In this document: positions 30,908 through 41,174 of the stretch, one piece after another
Layout: every line of letters starts with the position of its first letter
Position numbering within the stretch: position 1 is the first letter of the stretch
Program-made: the position numbers and the translations under genes
NCBI RefSeq assembly: GCF_000473265.1
Contig: NZ_KI421511.1
Span: 6,961,909-7,025,908, forward strand
From: Amycolatopsis thermoflava N1165
GTDB lineage: Bacteria > Actinomycetota > Actinomycetes > Mycobacteriales > Pseudonocardiaceae
DNA: 64,000 nt
Reading direction: 5' to 3'
The notes under the pieces: model-generated
Seen by the model: the letters and a program-made list of their open reading frames with translations, nothing else
Databases searched by the model: none
Told to the model about the DNA's origin: nothing

Positions 30908-31677
30908 CGCTTGGCCGAGCGCTGCACGACGTCGTAGCCGTCCTGCCGCACCACCGCGTCCCACCACGCGCCGTAGATCGCGTCGAAGCGGTAGCCGGCG
31001 AGGATCTCCGCGGCGCGCCGCACGACCGACGGCCGCTCCGGGATCAGGTTCGGGTAGCTGTACATGAACGCGACGAACCGGCGGTCCGGGATCACCTGGA
31101 CGATGTCGCCGGACAGCAGCGCGCCCCGGCCGTCCTCGCCGCCGGACCAGTGCAGGACCGTGCCGCCGGTGAAGTGCACACCCAGGTTGACCAATGTGAG
31201 GTCGTCGCCGACCTGCTTGGTCTGGCCGCTCCACAGCTCGATGCGCTCGTCCAGGCGGCCGATCCACTCGCGGTCGCCTTCGTGCAGGTAGACCGGCACG
31301 TCGAAGGCGCGGGCCCACTCGACGCAGGTCGTGTAGTAGTGCGGGTGGCTGATCGCGATGCCGGTGATGCCGCCGCGGCTGGTGATGTGCTCGGCGATCG
31401 TGTCGTCCAGGTACGCGGTGAGGTCCCAGAGGAAGTTGCCGCTCGCGGTCTCGACGAAGAGGGCGCGCTGGCCGATGCCGAACTTCGGGGTGCAGGCGAT
31501 GCCGGTGATGCCTTCGCCCTCCTGCTTGATGAGGGGCTCGTGCTCGGCTCGGAGCGTGGCGAAGTCGGTCCACCGCTGGCCCGATGGTGGGACGTACTGG
31601 CGCTCGTCCTCGCAGATGGGGCAGTCCGCGCGGGGGGAGGCGTACTGCATGCCGCAGGTCACGCAGATGGGGTTCAT
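30886..31677 (-). CDS. MBL-fold hydrolase with N-terminal zinc ribbon
   Basis: A 263-residue protein of unknown substrate. Residues 5-23 form a zinc ribbon (CVTCGMQYASPRADCPIC). Residues about 45-260 are a metallo-beta-lactamase fold: GNFLWDL, then ISHPHYYTT, LVNLGVHFTGGT and LLSGDIVQV. The usual HxHxDH motif is reduced to HPH followed by YYT, so one metal site is altered. The later Asp in SGDI is kept. Such proteins are annotated as MBL-fold hydrolases in many actinomycetes and are not beta-lactamases. Only the gene's 3' end, overlapping the Lrp gene, suggests any linkage. Confidence 0.8.
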
Positions 31678-32024
31678 GTTTCCTGACGCTACGCGGGTTT
31701 CTCGATCGTCGGCTTCGCTTCGCTACGCCCCGATCGAGGGAGTCCCTCCCGAACCCGATCTTTCAGTGTTCGGTTGCCGAGACACCGCGTCAAGGCGGGA
31801 AAGCGTGCCTTGACCCGGTGGCTCGGCAACCGATTTGGCTGGGGATCGGGTTGCGGGAGGGGGCTGGCTCGGACGTGGCCGGCTTTCGTCGCCGGGTGCC
31901 GGTTCGCTGGCGCCGTTCCCGCGCGAGTTCCGCGCTCGCGGTGCGCGGGACCGCACGCACAGCGAAGCGGCTGCTCCGGACGATGCTCCCGCCCGGAGCA
32001 GCCGCTCCGAAAAAAGTGTGGGTC
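31678..32024. other. Gene-free region packed with inverted repeats (possible structured RNA)
   Basis: I see no plausible gene in these 347 bases. The region contains, in order: CTCGATCG (31701-31708) with CGATCGAG (31731-31738); GAGGGA/TCCCTC near 31736-31748; AACCCGATC (31752-31760) with GATCGGGTT (31844-31852); nested inside that, a 24-bp arm at 31773-31796 with its near-perfect complement at 31807-31830; CCCGCGCGAG paired with CTCGCG...GCGCGGG near 31918-31949; and the greA hairpin. Such nesting is far above background for an intergenic region. Confidence 0.6.
31966..32006 (-). terminator. Hairpin downstream of greA
   Basis: AGCGGCTGCTCCGG and CCGGAGCAGCCGCT form a perfect 14-bp stem with a 13-base loop, starting 19 bases beyond the greA stop on the minus strand. 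The T-run precedes rather than follows the stem in that direction, so termination may not be of the classical type. Confidence 0.65.
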
Positions 32025-32513
32025 TCAGCCGGAGTAGGGCACGGCCTTGACCAGCGTCACCTTCTGCGTGCTGCCGTTGGGCAGCTCGTACTCGCGCGAC
32101 TCGCCTTCCTTGGCGCCCAGCAGGGCCTTGCCCAGGGGCGACTCGGGGGAGTACACGTCGAGTTCGCCCTCGGCGCCCTCTTCGCGCGTGGCGAGCAGGA
32201 ACTTCTCGTCCTCGTCGTCACCGTCGTAACGCACGGTGAGGACCTTGCCCGGCTCGGCGACCCCGTCGTTCTTCGGGGCCTCGCCGACCTTCGCCGACCG
32301 CAGGAGTTCCTGCAGGTGGCGGATGCGGGCCTCCTGCTGGCCCTGCTCCTCGCGGGCAGCGTGGTAACCGCCGTTCTCGCGGAGGTCGCCTTCTTCGCGG
32401 CTGGCGTTGATCTTCGCAGCGATGACCGGACGATTCTCGATCAGCTCGTCGAGCTCGTGCTTGAGCCTGTCGTAGGCTTCCTGGGTCAGCCAGGTCACCT
32501 GGGTGTCGCTCAC
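32025..32513 (-). CDS. greA: Transcription elongation factor GreA
   Basis: A 162-residue factor that binds the RNA polymerase secondary channel and rescues backtracked complexes by stimulating transcript cleavage. The N-terminal coiled coil ([50 protein letters not shown]) carries the acidic tip EEGDLREN. The C-terminal FKBP-like domain ends [18 protein letters not shown]. The GTG at 32513 is chosen because [11 protein letters not shown] matches mycobacterial GreA and GAGGAG lies nine bases upstream. It corresponds to Rv1080c. Confidence 0.96.
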   Translation of the reverse strand: MSDTQVTWLTQEAYDRLKHELDELIENRPVIAAKINASREEGDLRENGGYHAAREEQGQQEARIRHLQELLRSAKVGEAPKNDGVAEPGKVLTVRYDGDDEDEKFLLATREEGAEGELDVYSPESPLGKALLGAKEGESREYELPNGSTQKVTLVKAVPYSG

Positions 32514-32562
32514 GGCCACCATCTCCTCGTCGTGCCTGCCGGACATGGGTGTTCATGCCGGC

Positions 32563-32586
32563 AGCCGCACTCGATCGAGTGCGGCT
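32563..32586. promoter_or_regulatory. 24-bp perfect palindrome upstream of greA
   Basis: The half-site AGCCGCACTCGA is followed directly by its exact complement with no loop. It lies 50 bases before the greA start codon. A perfect gapless dyad of this length is more typical of a protein-binding site than of a hairpin. Confidence 0.5.
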
Positions 32587-32595
32587 GGATAAAGG

Positions 32596-32620
32596 AAAAA
32601 CACGGCCCGTTCGGGCCGTG
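32596..32620 (-). terminator. Intrinsic terminator of the DUF4307 gene
   Basis: CACGGCCCG and CGGGCCGTG pair perfectly around two bases and, in the minus direction, are followed by five T. It lies 90 bases downstream of the DUF4307 stop. Confidence 0.85.
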
Positions 32621-32711
32621 CCGGTAGATCAGGGTACCACGGCAGGGCAGGTCAGCGCCGGTGTCTTTCTCAGAAACCGGGCATTCGTCGCGTCATTCAC
32701 CCCGTTGGCCG

Positions 32712-33137
32712 CTAACTCCTTGACAGATACTCCGGGATGTCGTAAGAGCAGCCGTACACGTCGGCGGTGACCGGGCGGTCGATGCTCCGCACGACCACGT
32801 CGACCCGGCTGTCGTTCGCCGGGATGTAGACCTCCCGCCGCCCGCTCTCGGCGCCGCTGATGTCCCGCGTCCGCACGATGCACACGCCCGGCCGGTCCGG
32901 CTCGTCCCGCGTCACGTTCAGCGAGATCGTCATCGCGTTGCCGGGCAGCTCCTCGAACGTGACGCGTTCCGCACTGATGGGCGCGGCGCCCAGGTTCACG
33001 TACCCGATCCACGCGACGGCGCAGCTCACGACCAGCGCGATCCCGGTGAAGACCCACACCCGCCAGCGGCGGCTCGGCCTGCGCGGCCGCCCGTAGCGGC
33101 CGTCCGGCAGGGACGGCGGGGCGCTGGCGGTGCTCAA
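32712..33137 (-). CDS. DUF4307 membrane protein
   Basis: A 141-residue single-pass protein. After a basic cytosolic segment ([16 protein letters not shown]) comes one membrane helix ([23 protein letters not shown]). An extracellular domain follows ([39 protein letters not shown]) with two cysteines. A TTG start at 33137 is proposed because GGAGG lies eight bases before it. The family sits beside mca in many actinobacteria, as Rv1081c does. Its function is unknown, possibly linked to envelope or thiol homeostasis. Confidence 0.85.
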   Translation of the reverse strand: MSTASAPPSLPDGRYGRPRRPSRRWRVWVFTGIALVVSCAVAWIGYVNLGAAPISAERVTFEELPGNAMTISLNVTRDEPDRPGVCIVRTRDISGAESGRREVYIPANDSRVDVVVRSIDRPVTADVYGCSYDIPEYLSRS

Positions 33138-33240
33138 GTGCCGGGCCTCCGATCGAACTTGTCGTACCCCCGGGGACAATGGAGGCAACCGCAGTATCTC
33201 TCCGGGGCGGAATAGGGATTCAGAAGGGGTCGTTGGACGC

Positions 33241-34152
33241 ATGGTGGGTTCTGACGAGCTGATGTCCGGGACGGGATCGCGCCTGCGTCTCATGGCGGTG
33301 CACGCACATCCCGACGACGAGTCGAGCAAGGGTGCGGCCACGATGGCGCGCTACGTCGCCGAGGGCGCCGAGGTCATGGTGGTGACCTGCACCGGAGGCG
33401 AGGCCGGGAGCATCCTCAACCCGGCCATGGACCGGCCCGAGGTGCTGGCCAACATGTCCGCCATCCGCCGCGAGGAGATGGCCAAGGCCGCCAAGATCCT
33501 CGGCGTCCAGCACCGCTGGCTGGGTTTCGTGGACTCCGGCCTGCCGGAGGGCGACCCGCTGCCCCCGCTGCCGGAGGGCTGCTTCGCGCTCACCCCGCTC
33601 GAGGAGCCGGTGCGCGAGCTGGTCAAGGTCATCCGCGAGTTCCGTCCGCACGTCGTGCTGACCTACGACGAGAACGGGGGCTACCCGCACCCGGACCACA
33701 TCCGCACCCACGAGGTCTCCATGGCGGCCTTCGACGCCGCCGCCGAGCCGGACAAGTTCCCCGAGGCGGGCGAGCCGTGGCAGGCGCTCAAGCTGTACTA
33801 CATGCACGGCTTCTCCCGCGCCCGCATGCAGGCCTTCCACGACGCGCTCGTCGAGGCCGGCCTGGAGTCGCCCTACGCGGAGTGGCTCGGCAAGTGGGAC
33901 CCGGACCGCGCGGACGTCATGGAGCGGGTCACCACGCGCATCGAATGCGCCGACTACTTCGAGGTCCGCGACGAGGCGCTGAAAGCGCACGCCACCCAGA
34001 TCGACCCGAACAGCCGGTGGTTCTTCGTGCCGCTGGACATGCAGCGCCGGGTGTGGCCGACGGAGGAGTACGAGCTGGTCCGTTCGCTCGTGGACAGCAC
34101 GCTGCCCGAGGACGACCTGTTCGCGGGCGTCCGTGAGAAGGTGAACACATGA
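33241..34152 (+). CDS. mca: Mycothiol S-conjugate amidase
   Basis: A 303-residue zinc amidase of the LmbE/MshB family that cleaves mycothiol adducts to glucosaminyl-inositol and mercapturic acids, a detoxification route specific to actinobacteria. The zinc motif [10 protein letters not shown] supplies His23 and Asp26 and the later YPHPDH supplies the third ligand. [13 protein letters not shown] and [11 protein letters not shown] match Mca rather than MshB. ATG 33241 and ATG 33262 are both possible starts. Its stop overlaps the next gene as ATGA. It is the counterpart of Rv1082 and implies the organism makes mycothiol. Confidence 0.95.
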   Translation: MVGSDELMSGTGSRLRLMAVHAHPDDESSKGAATMARYVAEGAEVMVVTCTGGEAGSILNPAMDRPEVLANMSAIRREEMAKAAKILGVQHRWLGFVDSGLPEGDPLPPLPEGCFALTPLEEPVRELVKVIREFRPHVVLTYDENGGYPHPDHIRTHEVSMAAFDAAAEPDKFPEAGEPWQALKLYYMHGFSRARMQAFHDALVEAGLESPYAEWLGKWDPDRADVMERVTTRIECADYFEVRDEALKAHATQIDPNSRWFFVPLDMQRRVWPTEEYELVRSLVDSTLPEDDLFAGVREKVNT

Positions 34153-34478
34153 GTCTCTTGTTGCCGGTGACGGCGCCGGTCGCCACGACCGCCCTCGTCC
34201 TCGCGCAGCAGCCGGGCAACGGCGACAACGGCGGCCAGGGCGAGGACTTCGGCAAGTCCTCGCCGCTGGGGTTCCTGATCCTCCTGCTGTTCCTCATCGC
34301 CGTCGCCCTGCTGGTGCGCTCGATGACCAAGCACCTCAAGCGCGTTCCGGCCACCTTCGACCCGGAGGAGAAGGCCGAAGCCGAGGCCGACGACGCCGCC
34401 GAGAAGGACGAGGCCGGGAAGCCGGCTGTGCCCGATTCGGAGCCGGTCAAGCAGCCGGAGAAGAGCGAGAGCAGCTAG
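34149..34478 (+). CDS. Small single-pass membrane protein coupled to mca
   Basis: A 109-residue protein of unknown function, counterpart in position to Rv1083. A hydrophobic start and one clear helix ([20 protein letters not shown], about residues 38-57) are followed by [22 protein letters not shown] and a highly charged, disordered tail. The ATG overlaps the mca stop by four bases, so it is translationally coupled. Conservation of this pairing across actinobacteria suggests a membrane partner for the mycothiol pathway, but that is inference. Confidence 0.85.
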   Translation: MSLLLPVTAPVATTALVLAQQPGNGDNGGQGEDFGKSSPLGFLILLLFLIAVALLVRSMTKHLKRVPATFDPEEKAEAEADDAAEKDEAGKPAVPDSEPVKQPEKSESS

Positions 34479-34515
34479 CGCGGCGGCGCTACGGGCGCCG
34501 TGACACCCTGGTGGC

Positions 34516-36546
<2,031 letters not shown>

Positions 36547-36578
36547 CGCGCTCGTTCCGGCGTAGCGTGTGTTGCAAC

Positions 36579-36592
36579 GTAATCATGTAATC
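36579..36592 (+). promoter_or_regulatory. Direct repeat GTAATC-AT-GTAATC before a conserved hypothetical gene
   Basis: GTAATC occurs at 36579-36584 and 36587-36592, immediately upstream of the GGAGG ribosome-binding site. It could be a binding site with 8-bp phasing or part of a -10 region. Confidence 0.35.
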
Positions 36593-36607
36593 GCGGAGGC
36601 GATGGAC

Positions 36608-37174
36608 ATGCGCACACACGCACAGTGGGGACGAGGCTGGAAGGGCCGCGGTCAGGCCGAGGCGCCGCCGGCGGACGACGCGGCGGGCTGGTTCGCCGGA
36701 CGGCTCCCGGACGGCTGGTTCACCGGCGCCCCGGACATCACGGTGGACCGCGAGGAGATCCTGATCGTCGGCGAACTGCCTGCGCTCACCGACGAGTTCG
36801 CCGACGACGCCGCCCGCGCCGCCGCCGAGTCGGGGCGCATCAGCCGGTTCCGCGAGGAGACCCGCGAGCACCGCATCGAGATCGCGCGCCAGGCCGAGCA
36901 CCGGTACCAGCGCAAGGTGTCCTGGGGCGCGCGCCTCGGCGGCACCGAAGAGTTGTTCACCACACAGTCGGTGCCGGTGATGACGCGCCTGCGCCAGCCC
37001 GAGCGGCTGGTGCTCGACACGCTCGTCGACGCGGGCGTCGCGCGGTCCCGTTCGGACGCCCTGGCCTGGGCCGTCCGGCTCGTCGGGCAGCACGCCGAGG
37101 AGTGGCTCGGCGAGCTGCGCGAGGCCATGTCGAAGGTCGACGAACTACGCCGGGAGGGGCCGGATCTGGGCTGA
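36608..37174 (+). CDS. Conserved hypothetical actinobacterial protein
   Basis: A 188-residue cytosolic protein of unknown function. After a Gly/Arg-rich start (MRTHAQWGRGWKGRG) comes WFAGRLPDGWFTGAPDITVDREEILIVGELP, a motif I have seen in conserved actinobacterial proteins without assigned role. A charged helical region (RISRFREETREHRIEIARQAEHRYQRKVSWG) follows, then a segment RLRQPERLVLDTLVDAGVARSRSDALAWAVRLV that resembles a ribbon-helix-helix or small helical domain. The ATG at 36608 is eight bases after GGAGG; an ATG two codons upstream is too close. Possibly nucleic-acid associated. Confidence 0.75.
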   Translation: MRTHAQWGRGWKGRGQAEAPPADDAAGWFAGRLPDGWFTGAPDITVDREEILIVGELPALTDEFADDAARAAAESGRISRFREETREHRIEIARQAEHRYQRKVSWGARLGGTEELFTTQSVPVMTRLRQPERLVLDTLVDAGVARSRSDALAWAVRLVGQHAEEWLGELREAMSKVDELRREGPDLG

Positions 37175-37216
37175 GCTCGCCATGCGGGACCGCGGAAGTT
37201 ACGCCAGAGTAGGAAC

Positions 37217-39106
37217 ATGAACCCCGATGCGTTGACCGCGGTACTGGATGGACAGTGGGCCCAGCTGCGCCGGGAGATTCGCGCGCAGTTCGCCGGGTAC
37301 GACCTGGACGAGCCCTACGACCTGAGCACGGAGGAATACCGGGCCTGGGTGCTGGACCGCCTGCGGGAACTGGCCAAGAGCGGCTGGCACCGGCTCGGCT
37401 TCTCCCGCGAGTACGGCGGTGGGGGAGACATCGGCGGTTCGGTCGTGTCGTTCGAGATGCTCGGCTACGGCGACCTGTCGCTGATGGTGAAGTCCGGTGT
37501 GCAGTGGGGCCTGTTCGGCGGCGCGATCCAGTTGCTCGGCACGGCTCCGCACCACGAGCGGTACCTGGCCCGCATCATGGACCTGGACCTGCTCGGCTGC
37601 TTCGCCATGACCGAGACCGGGCACGGCTCGGACGTGCAGCACCTGCGCACCACGGCCACCTACGACCCGGCGACGCGCGAGTTCGTCATCGACACCCCGG
37701 ACGAGCAGGCGCGCAAGGACTACATCGGCAACGCGGCGCGACACGGCCAGGTGGCGGTGGTGTTCGCGCAGCTGGTCACCGGCGGGGAAAGCCGTGGTGT
37801 GCACGCCTTCGTGGTGCCGATCCGGGACGAGACGGGCGCACCGATGCCGGGCGTGGAGATCGGCGACGACGGCCGCAAGGCGGGCCTGAACGGCGTCGAC
37901 AACGGGCGCCTGACGTTCCACTCCGTGCGCGTGCCGCGAGACGCGCTGCTCAACCGGTACGGCGACGTCACCGAGGACGGCACCTACACGAGCCCGATCG
38001 AGAGCGACAACCGCCGGTTCTTCACCATGCTGGGCACGCTGATCCGCGGCCGGATCAGCGTGGCGGGCGGCGCGATCCACGCCACCGAGCGGGCGCTGGC
38101 GATCGCGACCCGGTACGCGGAGAAGCGCCGCCAGTTCGGCCGTCCCGGCGCGGACGGCGAGACGGTGCTGCTGGATTACCGTGCGCACCAACGGAAACTG
38201 CTGCCGGCGATCGCGCGCACCTACGCGCTGCACTTCGCGCACGAGGAGCTGACCCGGGCGCTGCACGACATCCAGGGCACCGCGGACGCCGAGGAACGGG
38301 CGCAGCGCGAGCTGGAGTCCCGGGCCGCGGGCATCAAGGCGATCGCGACCTGGCACGCCACCCGCAGCATCCAGACGGCGCGGGAAGCGTGTGGTGGCGC
38401 GGGATACCTGTCGGAGAACCTGCTGCCCGCGCTGAAGGCCGACACCGACGTGTTCACCACGTTCGAGGGCGACAACACGGTGCTGCTGCAGCTGGTCGCG
38501 AAGGGCCTGCTGACGAGCTACCGCGACCACTTCGCCGACCTGAGCCCGCTGGCGACGGCCCGGTTCGTGGCCGAGCAGTTCGTCGGCGCGGTGATCGAGC
38601 GGACCGCGGCGCGCAAGGTGATCGAGCGGCTGGTGGACGCCGCGCCCGGCCGGGACGACGACGATGTGCTGTTCGACCGCGGCTGGCAGGTGAAGCTGTT
38701 CGAGGACCGCGAGCAGCACGTGCTGGAGGGCTGCGCGCGACGGCTGCGCCGGGCGGCGGAGGCGGACCCGTTCGAGGTGTTCAACGACGCGCAGGACCAC
38801 GTGCTGCGGGCGGCGAAGGTGCACGTCGAGCGGATCGTGCTGGAGGCGTTCGTCGCGGCGATCGACCGGTGTGCGGACCAGGACGCGCGGGCCCTGCTGG
38901 AGCGGGTGTGCGACCTGTACGTGCTGTCGAACGTCGAAGAGGATCGCGCGTGGTTCCTGGAGCACGGCCGGCTGACGTCGGCGCGGGCGAAGGCGGTGGT
39001 CGCCGCGGTGAACGACCTGTGCGCCGAACTACGCCCCCACGCGCGACTGCTGGTGGACGGCTTCGCGGTGCCGGAACCGTTCCTGCGCCCCGCGATGCTG
39101 CGTTAG
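37217..39106 (+). CDS. Acyl-CoA dehydrogenase/oxidase-like flavoprotein
   Basis: A 629-residue FAD enzyme close in layout to acyl-CoA oxidases. The middle FAD-binding part contains CFAMTETGHGSDVQHLRTTATYD and VPRDALLNRYGDV. The helical domain contains YAEKRRQFGR, the probable substrate region CGGAGYLSENLLPALKADTDVFTTFEGDNTVLLQLVAKGLL, and a long C-terminal helical extension (about residues 440-629) that ordinary 380-residue acyl-CoA dehydrogenases lack. It should oxidise acyl-CoA at C2-C3 and either pass electrons to oxygen or to an electron-transfer flavoprotein. It stands alone with 42 bases from the preceding gene. Confidence 0.9.
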   Translation: MNPDALTAVLDGQWAQLRREIRAQFAGYDLDEPYDLSTEEYRAWVLDRLRELAKSGWHRLGFSREYGGGGDIGGSVVSFEMLGYGDLSLMVKSGVQWGLFGGAIQLLGTAPHHERYLARIMDLDLLGCFAMTETGHGSDVQHLRTTATYDPATREFVIDTPDEQARKDYIGNAARHGQVAVVFAQLVTGGESRGVHAFVVPIRDETGAPMPGVEIGDDGRKAGLNGVDNGRLTFHSVRVPRDALLNRYGDVTEDGTYTSPIESDNRRFFTMLGTLIRGRISVAGGAIHATERALAIATRYAEKRRQFGRPGADGETVLLDYRAHQRKLLPAIARTYALHFAHEELTRALHDIQGTADAEERAQRELESRAAGIKAIATWHATRSIQTAREACGGAGYLSENLLPALKADTDVFTTFEGDNTVLLQLVAKGLLTSYRDHFADLSPLATARFVAEQFVGAVIERTAARKVIERLVDAAPGRDDDDVLFDRGWQVKLFEDREQHVLEGCARRLRRAAEADPFEVFNDAQDHVLRAAKVHVERIVLEAFVAAIDRCADQDARALLERVCDLYVLSNVEEDRAWFLEHGRLTSARAKAVVAAVNDLCAELRPHARLLVDGFAVPEPFLRPAMLR

Positions 39107-39112
39107 ACGCGC

Positions 39113-39259
39113 GTGCTGACCTCCTCCGTGCTCGCGGCGCTAACTGAGAGCGCGGAACGACTCCTGGCCACCGGGGCCGACGTCGTCTTCGTCGCCGGGT
39201 GCAAGATCAGCCGCTTCAACGAGAGGTTCTTCGCGGGCTCGGCCCCCGGGAACGCCTAG
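39113..39259 (+). pseudogene. Fragment resembling an SGNH/GDSL hydrolase
   Basis: A 48-codon reading frame (from GTG 39113 to TAG 39257-39259) reads VLTSSVLAALTESAERLLAT, then GADVVFVAGCKISRFNERFF. The AERLLATGADVV part resembles the region preceding the active-site strand in GDSL esterases, but the GDSL motif and everything else is missing. It lies next to other broken genes, so a remnant is the best reading. Confidence is low because the similarity is short. Confidence 0.3.
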
Positions 39260-39300
39260 CGACGCCGGCTCCGGCGCCTGCTCGGCTGACGACCGCGCGG

Positions 39301-39928
39301 TCAGCGGGCGAGGTGGGCCCCGATGCCGTCGAGCAGGAAGTCCAGCCCCCTGCGGAACGTGGCGTCGGCGTCGGGCCTGCTTCCGTCGCGGACGAAGGCT
39401 GCCAGCGCTGGGTATCGGCCCGTCGCGAAGGCCCGTTCCAGGTGCGGCCAGGACGCGGCCTGCCACTGCGTCTTGTCCATCCCGCTGGCCCGCTCGGCGC
39501 GCCGCTCCGCGATCTCCTGCCGCACGGCGCCGATGACGTACGAGTCGACGGCCGCGACCACCGGCAGGACGGCGTCCGCATCGACGCCCCGCAGCCCCGG
39601 CGACCACCGCCTCCAGCCTGGCCAGCGCGCTCGGCCCGAGCTGGGGCCGTCCGCCGAGCAGGTCGGCGAGCCATTCGTGCCGGTGGACGGCCTGCCGGGT
39701 GGCTTCCGCGAGTGACCGCAGCACCTCCCGCCAGCCCTCGCCGGAGGGCCGGATCTTCCGCGACGAGTCGACCATCAGGTCGAGCAGCTCCTCCTTCGTT
39801 TCGAGGTAGCCGTACAGCCGCATCGGGCCGACGCCCAGCTCGGCGGCGACCTTGCGCAGCGACACGGCGTCCAGGCCGTCCGCATCGGCCAGCCGGATCG
39901 CCGCCTCGACGATCCGCTCCCGGCTCAG
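39301..39928 (-). pseudogene. TetR-family regulator with a frameshift
   Basis: The N-terminal part (RERIVEAAIRLADADGLDAVSLRKVAAELGVGPMRLYGYLETKEELLDLMVDSS) is a complete TetR helix-turn-helix. The reading frame is lost after LARLEAVVAG. A different frame then continues with VAAVDSYVIGAVRQEIAERRAERASGMDKTQWQAASWPHLERAF to LDGIGAHLAR. One extra C in the CCCC run at 39595-39598 accounts exactly for the shift. No good start codon is present before the helix-turn-helix, and the gene abuts the divergent FAD gene, so the promoter and first codons may also be deleted. A sequencing error could explain the frameshift but not the missing start. Confidence 0.7.
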
Positions 39929-39933
39929 TGCTC

Positions 39934-40397
39934 GTGAACATCGCCATCGTCGGAGCCGGCCGGGGCGGCCTGGCCCTCGCCCGCGTGCTGCACGTGCACG
40001 GCATCGAATCCGTCGTGTACGAACGCGACTCGTCGCGGAACGCGCGCGGCCAGGGCGGCATGCTCGACATCCACTCCGGGCAGCAGGCGCTGCGCGAGGC
40101 CGGGCTGTTCGACCGGTTCCAGGCGATCGCTCGCGTCGCGGGCCAGGACATGCGGCTCCTGGAACCGGACGGCACCCTGCTGCTGCAGGAGGACACGCCC
40201 GCCGCCCCACTCGACCGGCCCGAGGTCGACCGCGCCGACCTGCGTGACCTGCTCCTCGACTCCCTCCCCGAGCGGCGGTCGAGGAGTACGAGCGGGAGAT
40301 GTTCGACCGCACCAACTCGGCCGCCCGGAAGTCCGCTCAGATCCAGGAAATGCTCGCGGCGCCGGACGCGGCCCGGCGCATGCTCGCCTTCTTCTAG
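39934..40397 (+). pseudogene. FAD-dependent monooxygenase with large internal deletion
   Basis: Reading from GTG 39934 gives a perfect N-terminal FAD site (NIAIVGAGRGGLALARVLHVHGIESVVYERD, GGMLDIHSGQQALREAGL) through RPEVDRADLRDLLLDSLP. Around 40264-40275 the sequence jumps, with a frame change, to the extreme C-terminus (AVEEYEREMFDRTN, APDAARRMLAFF). About 220-230 central residues, including the substrate domain and the GD motif, are gone. Enzymes of this kind are TetX-like hydroxylases with a divergent TetR repressor, which is also broken here. Confidence 0.8.
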
Positions 40398-40419
40398 CCG
40401 TCGGGCGCCTGACCGCAGC

Positions 40420-41085
40420 TCAGGCGTAGAGCGCCAGCCAGACGGCGATGTAGTGCGAGAGCGCGGCCAGCACCGTGCACGCGTGGAAGAACTCGTGGTA
40501 GCCGAAGGTGTTGGGCCAGTAGTTCGGCCACTTCACCGCGTAGAACACCGCGCCGACGGTGTAGAACAGGCCGCCGACCAGCAGCAACACGAGCGCGGCC
40601 ACCCCGGCGTGCGTGGCCAGCTCGGGCAGCACGAAGATCGCCACCCAGCCGAGCGCCACGTAGATCGGCACGCCGAGCCAGCGCGGCGCGCCCGGCCACA
40701 GCATCTTCAACGCCACCCCGGCCACCGCGCCACCCCAGACCACGCCCAGCACCACGTACCCGGTCGGCTTCGACATCGCCAGCAGCGTGAACGGCGTGTA
40801 CGTGCCCGCGATGAACAGGAAGATCATCGAGTGGTCCGCGCGCTTCATCCACTGGTAGGCGCGTGGGCTCCACAACCGGCGGTGGTACAGCGCGCTGACC
40901 CCGAACACGCCGAGCACGGTCAGCCCGTACACCGACGTGGCGAGCGCCGCCAGGCCGGACACCGTCGTCCCGGCTAGGACGACCAGCGTCGCCACGCAGG
41001 CCAGCGCGCTGAAGAACGTCCAGAAGTGGATATGGCCGCGGAGCCGGGGACGGGTGTCGACGAAGGGTTCGGTCTCTACGGTCAC
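40420..41085 (-). CDS. Hemolysin III/PAQR family membrane protein
   Basis: A 221-residue seven-helix protein of the TrhA/YqfA-hemolysin III family. The conserved SALYHRRLWSP in helix 2-3, RADHSMIFLFIAGTYTPF, and the C-terminal YHEFFHACTVLAALSHY contain the histidines typical of the metal site. The family affects membrane energetics or lipid homeostasis and is rarely a true hemolysin. It is divergent from the Z-prenyl diphosphate synthase, the same arrangement as Rv1085c/Rv1086. Confidence 0.93.
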   Translation of the reverse strand: MTVETEPFVDTRPRLRGHIHFWTFFSALACVATLVVLAGTTVSGLAALATSVYGLTVLGVFGVSALYHRRLWSPRAYQWMKRADHSMIFLFIAGTYTPFTLLAMSKPTGYVVLGVVWGGAVAGVALKMLWPGAPRWLGVPIYVALGWVAIFVLPELATHAGVAALVLLLVGGLFYTVGAVFYAVKWPNYWPNTFGYHEFFHACTVLAALSHYIAVWLALYA

Positions 41086-41174
41086 ACCAACAAGGTTACG
41101 GCGACGTAGGTTCCGCGCCAGTCAACCGTGGCCCGGCCCACGTCGCTTTCGGACCCTGCGTACATTGGTTGGAC

